Shown: positions 25,358 to 33,083 of the stretch, piece by piece
Layout of the letters: every line of letters begins with the position of its first letter
Numbering within the stretch: the stretch's first letter is position 1
NCBI GenBank assembly: GCA_949840915.1
Contig: CATKXY010000021.1
Location: 1 to 43,212 of the forward strand
DNA: 43,212 nt
From: an uncultured Lachnospiraceae bacterium
Lineage (GTDB): Bacteria; Bacillota; Clostridia; Lachnospirales; Lachnospiraceae
Direction of reading: 5' to 3'
Notes under the pieces: model-generated
Databases searched by the model: none
Told to the model about the DNA's origin: nothing
The model's input: only the letters and a program-made list of their open reading frames with translations
Made by a program: the position numbers and the translations under genes

Positions 25358-26773
25358 ATGTTTTGTTATCATTGCGGCGCACAGCTGTCGGAACAACATG
25401 ATTTTTGTACTGCCTGCGGAGCGGATGTCTATCTCTACAAGAAAATCATGCATGTGTCCAACCGGTTTTATAACGACGGTCTGGAGAAGGCGGGGGTCAG
25501 GGATCTGACAGGAGCCATCACCAGCCTGCGTCAAAGCTTAAAATTTAACAAAAATAATATAGAAGCCAGAAATCTCCTGGGTCTTGTGTACTTTGAGACC
25601 GGCGAGGTGGTGGCGGCCATGAGCGAATGGGTCATCAGCAAGAATCTGCGCCCGGAGCGCAATATAGCCGACGATTACATCGACATGCTGCAGTCCAATG
25701 CCACCCGTCTTGACTCCATCAATCAGACGATCAAAAAATACAATCAGGCCTACGCCTATTGTGTGCAGGACAGCAGAGATCTGGCGGTGATTCAGCTCAA
25801 AAAGGTGCTCTCGCTGAATCCCAAGTTTATCCGTGCGCATCAGCTGTTAGCCCTGCTCTACATGGACAGCGAGCAGTGGGACAAGGCGCAGAGAGAATTG
25901 AAAAAATGCATTGCCATCGACAGAAATAACACTCGGACACTCCGTTATTTAAGGGAAGTGGAGGAGATGCTGCAGCCCGAGGAGAATGAAAAGCAGCCTT
26001 CCAGGCGCAAAAAGAACGAATCGGTGCGCTATCAGAATGACAATGAGATCATCATTCAGCCGCTGAATGTGAAAGAGCCCAAGAGCGGAGGGGCGGCGAC
26101 GCTCTTGAATGTGGGAATCGGTCTGGTCATCGGTCTGGCCGCATGCTATTTTCTCGTGGTTCCGGCCAAGGTCAGCGACGCCAAAGATGATGCGCAGAAG
26201 ACCATCACGGCGATCGGCAATCAATCGGATGCCAAAACGATCACCATTCAGGAACTGGAGGCGCAGATCGCCAGGCTCCAGGGGGAGAACGGCAATCTGA
26301 ATCAGGAGCTTCAGGGTTATGTGGGAGAAGACGGCACGCTCAAGACCATAGACAATCTTCTTGCTGCCGCTGCCGCATATCTGAAGGATCAGAATGTGCA
26401 GGATACGGCGGTACATCTGGAGGCTATTGCCGCCAGTGTGGATGTGGAGGAAACCTCGGAGGCATTTCGCGAGCTGTATAACACGCTGCTTACCACAATA
26501 GGACCGGGGCTTGCAGGGACTTATTACAACGATGGCCTTGCGGCTTACCGCAGCGAGGACTTTCCCGCTGCTATCGAAAAATTCTCCAAAGCAGTTTACT
26601 ATGACGCCACCAGCGCGGATGCGCTGTATTATCTGGGACAGGCGTATCGCAGAAACGATGATCGGGAAAATGCCGTCGCGGCTTTTGAAAAGGTGATTGA
26701 GCTGTTCCCCGACACCCAGAACGCCACCAATGCCCAGAGAAATATAAGTGAGCTTACCCAGTCGGCAAATTAG
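25358..26773 (+). CDS. Zinc-ribbon/TPR protein with one membrane helix
   Basis: 471 residues. The N-terminus is a zinc ribbon, CYHCG at 3-7 and CTACG at 18-22 (two CxxC pairs). Tetratricopeptide-type repeats follow at about 40-80 and 130-205 (ARNLLGLVYFETGEV; AHQLLALLYMDSEQWDKA). A single hydrophobic helix at about 250-270 is followed by a coiled coil (about 275-325) and a second TPR set (about 385-465) with ADALYYLGQAYRRNDDRENA. So the zinc ribbon and first TPRs are probably cytoplasmic and the second TPR set outside. A scaffold role is inferred; the partner is unknown. GGAGGAGAAAACC precedes the ATG. Confidence 0.85.
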   Translation: MFCYHCGAQLSEQHDFCTACGADVYLYKKIMHVSNRFYNDGLEKAGVRDLTGAITSLRQSLKFNKNNIEARNLLGLVYFETGEVVAAMSEWVISKNLRPERNIADDYIDMLQSNATRLDSINQTIKKYNQAYAYCVQDSRDLAVIQLKKVLSLNPKFIRAHQLLALLYMDSEQWDKAQRELKKCIAIDRNNTRTLRYLREVEEMLQPEENEKQPSRRKKNESVRYQNDNEIIIQPLNVKEPKSGGAATLLNVGIGLVIGLAACYFLVVPAKVSDAKDDAQKTITAIGNQSDAKTITIQELEAQIARLQGENGNLNQELQGYVGEDGTLKTIDNLLAAAAAYLKDQNVQDTAVHLEAIAASVDVEETSEAFRELYNTLLTTIGPGLAGTYYNDGLAAYRSEDFPAAIEKFSKAVYYDATSADALYYLGQAYRRNDDRENAVAAFEKVIELFPDTQNATNAQRNISELTQSAN

Positions 26774-26843
26774 CCGGCACATCTTAAGAAAAGTCCCGCA
26801 ACCGGGAAACCGGACCAAAGAATCTATAATTTACGAAAGACAA

Positions 26844-26876
26844 GAACCTGCAGCTGGAATTGCGGGTTCTTTTCTT
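26844..26876 (+). terminator. Intrinsic terminator before the spoIIA operon
   Basis: A 9-bp stem GAACCTGCA / TGCGGGTTC (one G-U) with an 8-base loop is followed by TTTTCTT. It separates the TPR gene from spoIIAA. Confidence 0.82.
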
Positions 26877-26948
26877 ATGCAAATTATTGCAAATCATGCG
26901 CGATTGCGCCGAGACAACTGCTGATTGTGAAAAAAGGAGAAAGGAACG

Positions 26949-27254
26949 ATGGAAGATTTTCAGATTATTGACAATTGTCTTATGGTCCGGCTGCCCGAGG
27001 AGGTGGATCACCACCTGGCGGCCTACATCTGTGAGAATGCAGACCGCTTTATTCTGCAGCAAAACGTGGCTCATGTGATTTTTGACTTTGAGGACACCCG
27101 GTTTATGGATTCCTCCGGCATCGGGATCATCATGGGGAGATACCGCAAGATCGCCTGTTTTGGAGGCAGAGTATACGCCATCCATGTGGACAGACAGATT
27201 CAGCGGATGTTTACTTTGGCGGGGCTGAATAAAATTGTGGAGGTACTGGCATGA
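26949..27254 (+). CDS. spoIIAA: Anti-sigma F factor antagonist (STAS domain)
   Basis: 101 residues. The STAS motif RFMDSSGIGIIMGRY contains the serine that SpoIIAB phosphorylates. Dephosphorylated SpoIIAA binds SpoIIAB and frees sigma F in the forespore. It is preceded by AAAAGGAGAAAGG and followed with a 4-base overlap by spoIIAB. No clear sigma H/Spo0A promoter was recognised in 26877-26948, although this operon is normally under Spo0A control. Confidence 0.96.
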   Translation: MEDFQIIDNCLMVRLPEEVDHHLAAYICENADRFILQQNVAHVIFDFEDTRFMDSSGIGIIMGRYRKIACFGGRVYAIHVDRQIQRMFTLAGLNKIVEVLA

Positions 27255-27805
27255 GCACTCAGATTGTAAAGACTCAGATAACAAAGACTCAGATAACAAA
27301 GACTCCCGTTACGAAGAATGAGATGGAAATATCTTTTGACGCCATCTCCAGAAACGAGAGTTTTGCGCGGGTGGCCGTGGCCGCCTTTGTGGCGCATCTG
27401 AATCCCACGCTGGAGGAGCTTGCGGATGTGAAGACCGCGGTATCCGAGGCGGTGACCAACAGCATCATTCATGGCTATGAAAATTTTTACGGCTATGGCA
27501 GACACGGGGAAAGGCCCGTTACGGAATGTCCTATTCATCCCGGGAAGGTGCGTCTCAAGTGTGTTCTGGAGGGAGATGTGCTACATATCGAGGTGGAGGA
27601 CAAGGGTAAGGGAATCGCGGATCTCGAGCAGGCTATGGAGCCGCTTTTTACCACCCGGCCGGAGCTGGACCGTTCCGGTATGGGATTCGCATTTATGGAG
27701 GCATTTATGGATGATCTGGAGGTTGAGAGTGTGCCCGGTCAGGGTACGATCGTTCGAATGATGAAAAAAATGGGTTCTACCGCGTGGATCGACTGCGAGG
27801 AATAG
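27251..27805 (+). CDS. spoIIAB: Anti-sigma F factor (serine kinase), N-terminally extended
   Basis: 184 residues, longer than the usual ~145. The GHKL-type kinase core begins at about 25 (MEISFDAISRNESFARV) and shows the N-box VSEAVTNSIIHGYE, DKGKGI and GMGFAFMEAFMD. It binds sigma F and phosphorylates SpoIIAA. The first 24 residues are a KTQIT-type repeat encoded by a 15-bp tandem DNA repeat. The start at 27251 is supported by GGAGGT and an ATGA overlap with spoIIAA; an internal ATG at 27323 would give the normal form, but has no good ribosome site. The C-terminal stretch is also somewhat longer than average. Confidence 0.92.
   Translation: MSTQIVKTQITKTQITKTPVTKNEMEISFDAISRNESFARVAVAAFVAHLNPTLEELADVKTAVSEAVTNSIIHGYENFYGYGRHGERPVTECPIHPGKVRLKCVLEGDVLHIEVEDKGKGIADLEQAMEPLFTTRPELDRSGMGFAFMEAFMDDLEVESVPGQGTIVRMMKKMGSTAWIDCEE
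27268..27312 (+). repeat. 15-bp tandem repeat inside the spoIIAB start region
   Basis: AAAGACTCAGATAAC occurs twice exactly (27268-27282, 27283-27297), then once with changes (27298-27312). The block just upstream (27253-27267) looks like a decayed unit. It encodes KTQIT-like repeats and could vary in copy number without shifting the frame. Confidence 0.85.
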
Positions 27806-27808
27806 CCT

Positions 27809-28561
27809 ATGGAAGAGACGTCAGTACTGATTGCGAGATCACAGAGCGGGGATAAAGAGGCGAGAGAGGTACTGATAGAAAAAAATCTGGGTCTGGTGCA
27901 TCATATTGTCAGACGCTTTGCAGGACGCGGATATGAATTGGAGGATTTGTTTCAGATAGGAGTGATCGGCCTCATAAAGGCCATAGACAAATTTGATCTG
28001 AGTCTCGGGCTTAAATTCTCAACTTATGCAGTGCCTATGATCACAGGGGAAATCAAGCGTTTCCTGCGGGACGACGGGCCCATCAAGGTATCCCGGGTCA
28101 TCAAGGAGAATGCCCTGAAGGTGCGGGTGGTGAGGCAGAGACTGCAGAGCAGTCTGGGCAGAGAGCCCACACTGCAGGAGCTGTCCAGGGAGACTGCGCT
28201 GTCCGAGGAGGAGATGGTGCTGGCGATGGAGGCCACCAGAGAGGTGGAATCCATCTATGCCGCCGTCTATCAGGAGGACGGCAGCGAGCTCTATCTGGTA
28301 GACCGCGTGGCTTCAGGTAAAGGAAGCGTGGGGAATATCGCGGAGGAAGCAGTGGACTACGAGAAGGAGGAGCTTTTGAATCATATGCTTCTCACCCAGC
28401 TTCTGGAGGGATTGTCGGAACGTGAGCGTGAGCTGATCCACATGCGTTATTTTCAGAACCGCACGCAGGTGGAGGTGGCGGCAGTCATGGGGATCAGCCA
28501 GGTACAGGTCAGCCGGCTGGAGAAAAAGATCCTGCTGCGGATGAGGCAGAGTATTGCCTGA
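27809..28561 (+). CDS. sigF: RNA polymerase forespore sigma factor F
   Basis: 250 residues, typical of sigma F. Region 2 is NLGLVHHIVRRFAGRGYELEDLFQIGVIGLIKAIDKFD, with FSTYAVPMITGEIKRFLRD. Region 3 is REPTLQELSRETALS, and region 4 is LSERERELIHMRYF followed by TQVEVAAVMGISQVQVSRLEKKIL. It directs the first forespore programme and is held by SpoIIAB until asymmetric division. It starts 4 bases after the spoIIAB stop. Its presence is strong evidence that the host can sporulate, subject to the rest of the genome. Confidence 0.97.
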   Translation: MEETSVLIARSQSGDKEAREVLIEKNLGLVHHIVRRFAGRGYELEDLFQIGVIGLIKAIDKFDLSLGLKFSTYAVPMITGEIKRFLRDDGPIKVSRVIKENALKVRVVRQRLQSSLGREPTLQELSRETALSEEEMVLAMEATREVESIYAAVYQEDGSELYLVDRVASGKGSVGNIAEEAVDYEKEELLNHMLLTQLLEGLSERERELIHMRYFQNRTQVEVAAVMGISQVQVSRLEKKILLRMRQSIA

Positions 28562-28655
28562 AAAATACAGTAAACTTAAAAATCTATAAAATATAAAAAT
28601 TCTTCTTTTTTTTCCTGCATATTTTTAGTATGATAGGTTTAAAAGGAGAGTTGAT

Positions 28656-29864
28656 ATGAGATTAGAGCAGGATAGGAATCAAGAGAGCAGTCTGGGATCG
28701 AGATATCGTTACGCGGAAGACCGTCTTGGCAGATCAAAAAAGCGCAAGAACGGGAAACTGCGTTCCGTGTTGATTATATTCGGTTATCTGGCAGTGCTGA
28801 TCATCGTTATGTGTGCGGCGGGCATGATCATCAACTGGATCAATGACAAGCTGGAGAACAGCATCAAAGAGGTAGGAGTGTCCATGGGGGCAGAGCTTTT
28901 GCCCCAGGATAAGGAAGTGACGCTGACAGAGGCGGAGTTAAACTCCATGGTGGAGGAGGCAGCCGCTGCAGCCGCAGCCGATGCGGTCACTCAGGCGGAG
29001 GCAGAGAAGCTTCAGGCAGCCGCAGACGCCAGAGAGGAAGTGTTAAACGGAATCCGTACAGGCCTTGAGACAGGAGACGACACGATGGTGGAAGTGCTCA
29101 GACCTTTCTACCCCGACGAGATGGTGGTGGTGAGCAGCGGTAAGTTCCATTTTGTGCCCATTAACCGGGAGCTGAAGCTCAGCGCTTACAGCGATGAGAA
29201 TCTGAACATTCTTGAGAACGGCGAATACCAGTATATGGAGGGCGATCAGGTGGTCTCCCACAAGGGTATTGACGTCTCCCGTTTTCAAGGCAATATTGAC
29301 TGGCAGGCCGTGGCCGGCGACGGTGTGGAGTTTGCCTTTATCCGTGTGGCAAACCGCGGTTACGGAACCGGAAAACTGGTGGAGGATGAACAGTTCGAGA
29401 AGAATATCAAGGGAGCCATGGATGCGGGCATCCATGTGGGCGTCTATATCTATTCGCAGGCGGTGAACGAGCAGGAGATTGCGGAGGAGGCGGAGCTGGT
29501 GATGCAGAAGCTCGCTGCCCATGATGTGAAATGCCCCATCGTATACGATGTGGAGAAGACTGCAGACCCCAATGGACGGATGAACCAGCTTTCTGTGGAG
29601 GAGCGCACGAGGCTCACACAGCTTTTCTGCCAGACTGTGGAGACTGCAGGATATAAGCCTATCATTTACCACAATATGGAGATGGGCGCCCTGATGCTGG
29701 ACATCGAACCGCTTGAGCAGTATGACAAGTGGCTGGCATATTACAACGACGACATGTATTATCCGTATGAGTATAAAATCTGGCAGTACAGCGACAAGGG
29801 CAAGGTCAGCGGCATCGCTTCCGAGGTGGATCTGAATATCTGCTTTGAGCCCTTCTGGGAATAA
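28656..29864 (+). CDS. Membrane-anchored GH25 muramidase (lysozyme-like)
   Basis: 402 residues with AAAAGGAGAG upstream. A basic N-terminus precedes one membrane helix (about 44-68), then an alanine/glutamate-rich coiled linker (about 95-130). The GH25 domain is about 200-400: GIDVSRFQGNIDW, GVEFAFIRVANRGY, VGVYIYSQA, CPIVYDVEK and YKIWQYSDKGKV. The Asp/Glu of YDVE are the catalytic acids of the family. It should cleave the NAM-NAG bond of peptidoglycan outside the membrane. It lies 94 bases after sigF, but no convincing sigma F promoter was recognised, so a sporulation role is only suggested by position. Confidence 0.92.
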   Translation: MRLEQDRNQESSLGSRYRYAEDRLGRSKKRKNGKLRSVLIIFGYLAVLIIVMCAAGMIINWINDKLENSIKEVGVSMGAELLPQDKEVTLTEAELNSMVEEAAAAAAADAVTQAEAEKLQAAADAREEVLNGIRTGLETGDDTMVEVLRPFYPDEMVVVSSGKFHFVPINRELKLSAYSDENLNILENGEYQYMEGDQVVSHKGIDVSRFQGNIDWQAVAGDGVEFAFIRVANRGYGTGKLVEDEQFEKNIKGAMDAGIHVGVYIYSQAVNEQEIAEEAELVMQKLAAHDVKCPIVYDVEKTADPNGRMNQLSVEERTRLTQLFCQTVETAGYKPIIYHNMEMGALMLDIEPLEQYDKWLAYYNDDMYYPYEYKIWQYSDKGKVSGIASEVDLNICFEPFWE

Positions 29865-29888
29865 TATTCGTTTTTAGAAGCATTCTTT

Positions 29889-30383
29889 TTAGAAACCTTC
29901 CTTCTTGCGCAGCATGCGCAGTTCTCTGCGCTTCTCGGCATTGGCCCACTCCATGCGTTCGCCCTCGTTTTCCAGTATCAGAGGCGGAACGGGAGTGGGT
30001 TTGTTGTCGTCTCCCATACCAACCATGACAAAATAGGCCCGGTTGATGGCATGGCGGGAACCGTCAGGTTTTTCGATGTAAGAGTCCACCCGCACCTCCA
30101 GGGAAGTGTTGCCCACATAGGTGACCTTGCCCACCAGCACCAGCAGGTCGTTCAGGTACACGCCGGATTTGAAGTGAAGATTGTCGATGGCCACGGTGGT
30201 GGCGTCCCTGCCGCAGTGCCGCTTGGCCGTGATGCCTGCCACCTCGTCGATCCAGGAGAGAAGCTGGCCTCCAAACAGGCGGTTGATGCCGTTTATGTGA
30301 TGATACATGATCATGTGGATCTGCTCCGTGGTGGAGTCGGATACTTTCTTCGGAGATAAATCGGTAGTTGTCTTTCTTTCCAT
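29889..30383 (-). CDS. Hotdog-fold acyl-CoA thioesterase
   Basis: 164 residues from the ATG at 30383, with AGAGG upstream; an in-frame ATG at 30437 is unlikely. It has the YciA/BACH-type hotdog core: NRLFGGQLLSWIDEVAG (with the conserved Asp), VAIDNLHFKSGV and RAYFVMVG. Such enzymes hydrolyse acyl-CoA thioesters in the cytoplasm, usually as hexamers. The charged C-terminal tail (EWANAEKRRELRML) is common in this subgroup. Substrate chain length unknown. Single gene with its own promoter. Confidence 0.9.
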   Translation of the reverse strand: MERKTTTDLSPKKVSDSTTEQIHMIMYHHINGINRLFGGQLLSWIDEVAGITAKRHCGRDATTVAIDNLHFKSGVYLNDLLVLVGKVTYVGNTSLEVRVDSYIEKPDGSRHAINRAYFVMVGMGDDNKPTPVPPLILENEGERMEWANAEKRRELRMLRKKEGF

Positions 30384-30441
30384 TGGGAGATGCCTCTTTT
30401 CGATGTTTATATTGGCTGCATATGTCAATGACGACATTGAA

Positions 30442-30470
30442 ATTATAGCACATAACGGGCAGTATCACAA
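30442..30470 (-). promoter_or_regulatory. Predicted promoter of the thioesterase gene
   Basis: On the minus strand TTGTGA (30470-30465), 17-base spacer, TATAAT (30447-30442). Confidence 0.65.
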
Positions 30471-30544
30471 TGTCAAACGATTCCGGTACTATTTTTTGGC
30501 AAAAGCAGCCATACTTTCTGTAGAGGATGTAACCGGGCGCCGTG

Positions 30545-30573
30545 TTGATGAAAAACAGCTTATGTGATAATAT
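30545..30573 (+). promoter_or_regulatory. Predicted promoter of the two-component operon
   Basis: TTGATG (30545-30550), 17-base spacer, TAATAT (30568-30573), 42 bases before the chosen response-regulator start. Confidence 0.55.
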
Positions 30574-30614
30574 AAGCATCGGTACATGATCGCAGACAGG
30601 GGGAGGAGATGGAA

Positions 30615-31289
30615 ATGATCTTTTGTGTGGAGGATGATGATTCGATCCGTGAACTGATGATTTATACATTGAATTCTGTCGGTTATGAAGCAAAAGGCTT
30701 TGTCTCCGGGGACGAACTTTTCGGCGCTCTGCGGACAGAGAAACCGCAGCTTATCATGCTGGATATCATGCTTCCCGGCGAGGACGGAATCTGTATTTTG
30801 AAAAAGCTCCGAAAGCAGACCGAAACGTCGGATACACCGGTTATTATGGCCACTGCCAGGGGGACGGAGTATGACAAGGTCACAGGGCTTGACCTGGGTG
30901 CGGATGATTATCTGGCAAAGCCCTTTGGCATGATGGAAATGGTTTCCCGCATCAGGGCGGTACTGCGCCGTACAAGCCCTGTTCATGTATCGAGGGCTCT
31001 GCGCGTTGGAGCGCTGGAGCTGAATCCGGAAACCTATACCGTGCTGGTAAACGGTGAACGTGTCCAACTGACCTTGAAGGAATATAAACTGCTTCGTACC
31101 TTTATGGAGCATCCCGGACGGGTGTTCACCCGTGACCAGCTTCTCGAGAAGGTGTGGGGAATGGATTATACAGGGGAGACCCGAACCGTGGACGTTCACA
31201 TCGGGACGCTTCGGACGAAGCTGGGAGGATGCGGTAATTATATCGAGACCATGCGGGGGATCGGATATCGTATGGAGGGGAATGTATGA
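30615..31289 (+). CDS. OmpR/PhoB-family response regulator
   Basis: 224 residues from the ATG at 30615; an ATG two codons earlier (30609) is almost on top of GGGGGAGGAG, so 30615 gives better spacing. The receiver domain has the acidic pair (EDDD, 6-9), phospho-acceptor D50 (MLDIMLPGEDG) and the KPFGM lysine. The C-terminal winged helix (about 125-222) has VFTRDQLLEKVWG and RTVDVHIGTLRTKLG. It overlaps the kinase gene by 4 bases. The pair is PhoB/PhoR-like in layout; phosphate sensing is not shown. Confidence 0.95.
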   Translation: MIFCVEDDDSIRELMIYTLNSVGYEAKGFVSGDELFGALRTEKPQLIMLDIMLPGEDGICILKKLRKQTETSDTPVIMATARGTEYDKVTGLDLGADDYLAKPFGMMEMVSRIRAVLRRTSPVHVSRALRVGALELNPETYTVLVNGERVQLTLKEYKLLRTFMEHPGRVFTRDQLLEKVWGMDYTGETRTVDVHIGTLRTKLGGCGNYIETMRGIGYRMEGNV

Positions 31290-32950
31290 CAAAACGTATT
31301 TTCCGTTCAATCTGTCTTGCTGCGCTTACGGTTTTTCTTGCCTCTTTCGTTTTCATCATGGGGGTGCTGTATGAGTATTTTTCCAATGTGCAGCAGTCAC
31401 AGCTCAAAATGCAGACAAGTCTCGCCGCACAGGGCGTCAGCAAGGCGGGGATCGATTTCTTCCGGGGTTTTTTGGCAAGCGATTTCCGTATCACCTGGAT
31501 CGGTGAGGACGGACGCGTTCTCTATGACAGTGAGTCGGATACCGCAGGGATGGAAAATCATCTCGAAAGGGCTGAGATTAAACAGGCGCTTTCGGAAGGC
31601 TATGGGGAGAGCAGACGGTATTCCTCGACTTTGATGGAACGCTCGCTGTATTCTGCCCGGCTGCTTCCCGACGGCTCGATTCTCAGGCTTTCGATCTCCC
31701 AGAATTCCATAGTAACGCTTCTTCTGGGGATGACCCAGCCAATCTGTATCATAGCCGCTATTTCCCTGCTTCTTTCTGTTGTTTTGGCGATGCGCCTTGC
31801 TCAGGAAATTGTAAAACCTCTCAATGAGATCAATCTGGATGAACCGCTGGCAAACGATGATTATGATGAACTCTCTCCGCTTTTGAACCGGATTGACAGC
31901 CAGCAAAAACAGATGCATCAGCAGGCGCTTGAGCTGCAGCGGAAGCAGAATGAATTGAATACCATCATCGGCAGTATGAAGGAAGGTATGGTTCTTTTGA
32001 ATCAAAGGGGAAGGATCATCAGTATCAATTCTGCGGCACGCAGGCTGCTGGATGCACAATCGGACCGAGCCGGTGCCGGCATGGTTTCCCTGAGCCGTAT
32101 TCCCGGCTTGCAGGAGATTCTTTCCAAAGCGCTGCGCGGTGAGCCTGGAGAACGGACCCTGGAACTGCAAGAGGAGTGTTATCAGATAGACGCCGAACCG
32201 ATTATTTCCGGCAATGATATAAAAGGTGCGGCGGTATTTTTCTTCAATGTGACGGAGAAAGAGAAAGCGGAGCAGATGCGCCGCGAATTTACCGCCAATG
32301 TCTCCCACGAACTAAAAACACCGTTGCATTCCATCTCCGGTTACGCGGAGCTCATGAAAAACGATATGGTGAAAGAAGCTGACAGGATTCCTTTTGCGGG
32401 AAGGATTTACGATGAAGCGCAGAGATTGATACGGCTGGTGGAGGATATTATCAGTCTCTCACAGCTCGACGAAGGAGCCGGCGGTATGTGCCGGGAGAAC
32501 ATCGACCTCTATGAACTGGCCGGGAAAGCGATACAGAGTCTGGCACCGGAGGCGGAAACTGTCCGTGTCAAGGTGGAGCTGTCCGGAGGACGGGCCATTC
32601 TCAATGGCATTGCGCCGCTCTTGTACAGTATGGTTTATAATCTCTGCGATAACGCAATTAAGTATAACCGTGAAAACGGGAAAGTGATCGTAGACATACA
32701 AAAGGAGGATGCAGCTATCGTTCTTTCTGTCCGGGATACCGGAATCGGCATTGCGCCCAAACATCAGGAACGCATCTTTGAGCGCTTCTACCGGGTGGAT
32801 AAAAGCCACTCGAAAGCGGCAGGCGGTACGGGTCTCGGTCTCTCGATCGTGAAGCATGCCGCCAGGATTCACAATGCCAAAATTGAGGTGAAAAGCGTTG
32901 TTGGGGAGGGTACAACGGTCGCGATCCGGTTTGCGGAGGAATTTATGTAA
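31286..32950 (+). CDS. PhoR-like sensor histidine kinase
   Basis: 554 residues. TM1 (about 5-30), an extracytoplasmic domain of about 110 residues, TM2 (about 145-172), a linker with a short HAMP-like segment and coiled helix, and a PAS domain (about 225-320, LNTIIGSMKEGMVLLNQRG) precede the kinase core. Phospho-acceptor is H341 in NVSHELKTPLHSISGYAEL. The ATPase has N-box DNAIKYN, DTGIGI and GGTGLGLSIVKH. It should phosphorylate the upstream response regulator. The architecture is the generic PhoR type; the signal is unknown. Confidence 0.95.
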   Translation: MTKRIFRSICLAALTVFLASFVFIMGVLYEYFSNVQQSQLKMQTSLAAQGVSKAGIDFFRGFLASDFRITWIGEDGRVLYDSESDTAGMENHLERAEIKQALSEGYGESRRYSSTLMERSLYSARLLPDGSILRLSISQNSIVTLLLGMTQPICIIAAISLLLSVVLAMRLAQEIVKPLNEINLDEPLANDDYDELSPLLNRIDSQQKQMHQQALELQRKQNELNTIIGSMKEGMVLLNQRGRIISINSAARRLLDAQSDRAGAGMVSLSRIPGLQEILSKALRGEPGERTLELQEECYQIDAEPIISGNDIKGAAVFFFNVTEKEKAEQMRREFTANVSHELKTPLHSISGYAELMKNDMVKEADRIPFAGRIYDEAQRLIRLVEDIISLSQLDEGAGGMCRENIDLYELAGKAIQSLAPEAETVRVKVELSGGRAILNGIAPLLYSMVYNLCDNAIKYNRENGKVIVDIQKEDAAIVLSVRDTGIGIAPKHQERIFERFYRVDKSHSKAAGGTGLGLSIVKHAARIHNAKIEVKSVVGEGTTVAIRFAEEFM

Positions 32951-32968
32951 AATAAGACAATTCCGGAA

Positions 32969-32997
32969 TTGATTAATAGAGCCATCGGCGGTATAAT
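32969..32997 (+). promoter_or_regulatory. Predicted promoter of cls (and possibly vanRS)
   Basis: TTGATT (32969-32974), 17-base spacer, TATAAT (32992-32997), 87 bases before cls. Confidence 0.65.
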
Positions 32998-33083
32998 GAA
33001 GCCATTATTAAGTAAATATCCTTGTATGAATCAAAAGAATTTGCCTTGAACAACTCGGGGCATGAAGTTACGGAGGAAAAAGG

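Noticed and set aside
25949..26818. Minus-strand reading frame opposite the TPR gene
   Set aside because: Complete overlap with a supported gene, and no ribosome site or domain seen.
26877..26948. Possible sigma H or Spo0A site before spoIIAA, and the GCAAATTATTGCAAAT repeat
   Set aside because: No box matches the usual consensus closely; the short repeat is too common to interpret.
28562..28655. Possible sigma F or sigma E promoter before the GH25 gene
   Set aside because: GCATA and TATGAT-like words occur but spacing and partner boxes do not fit any consensus well.
29865..29896. Repeat TTTTTAGAA...TTTTTAGAA between the muramidase and thioesterase genes
   Set aside because: A short low-complexity direct repeat with no clear function; no stem strong enough for a terminator.
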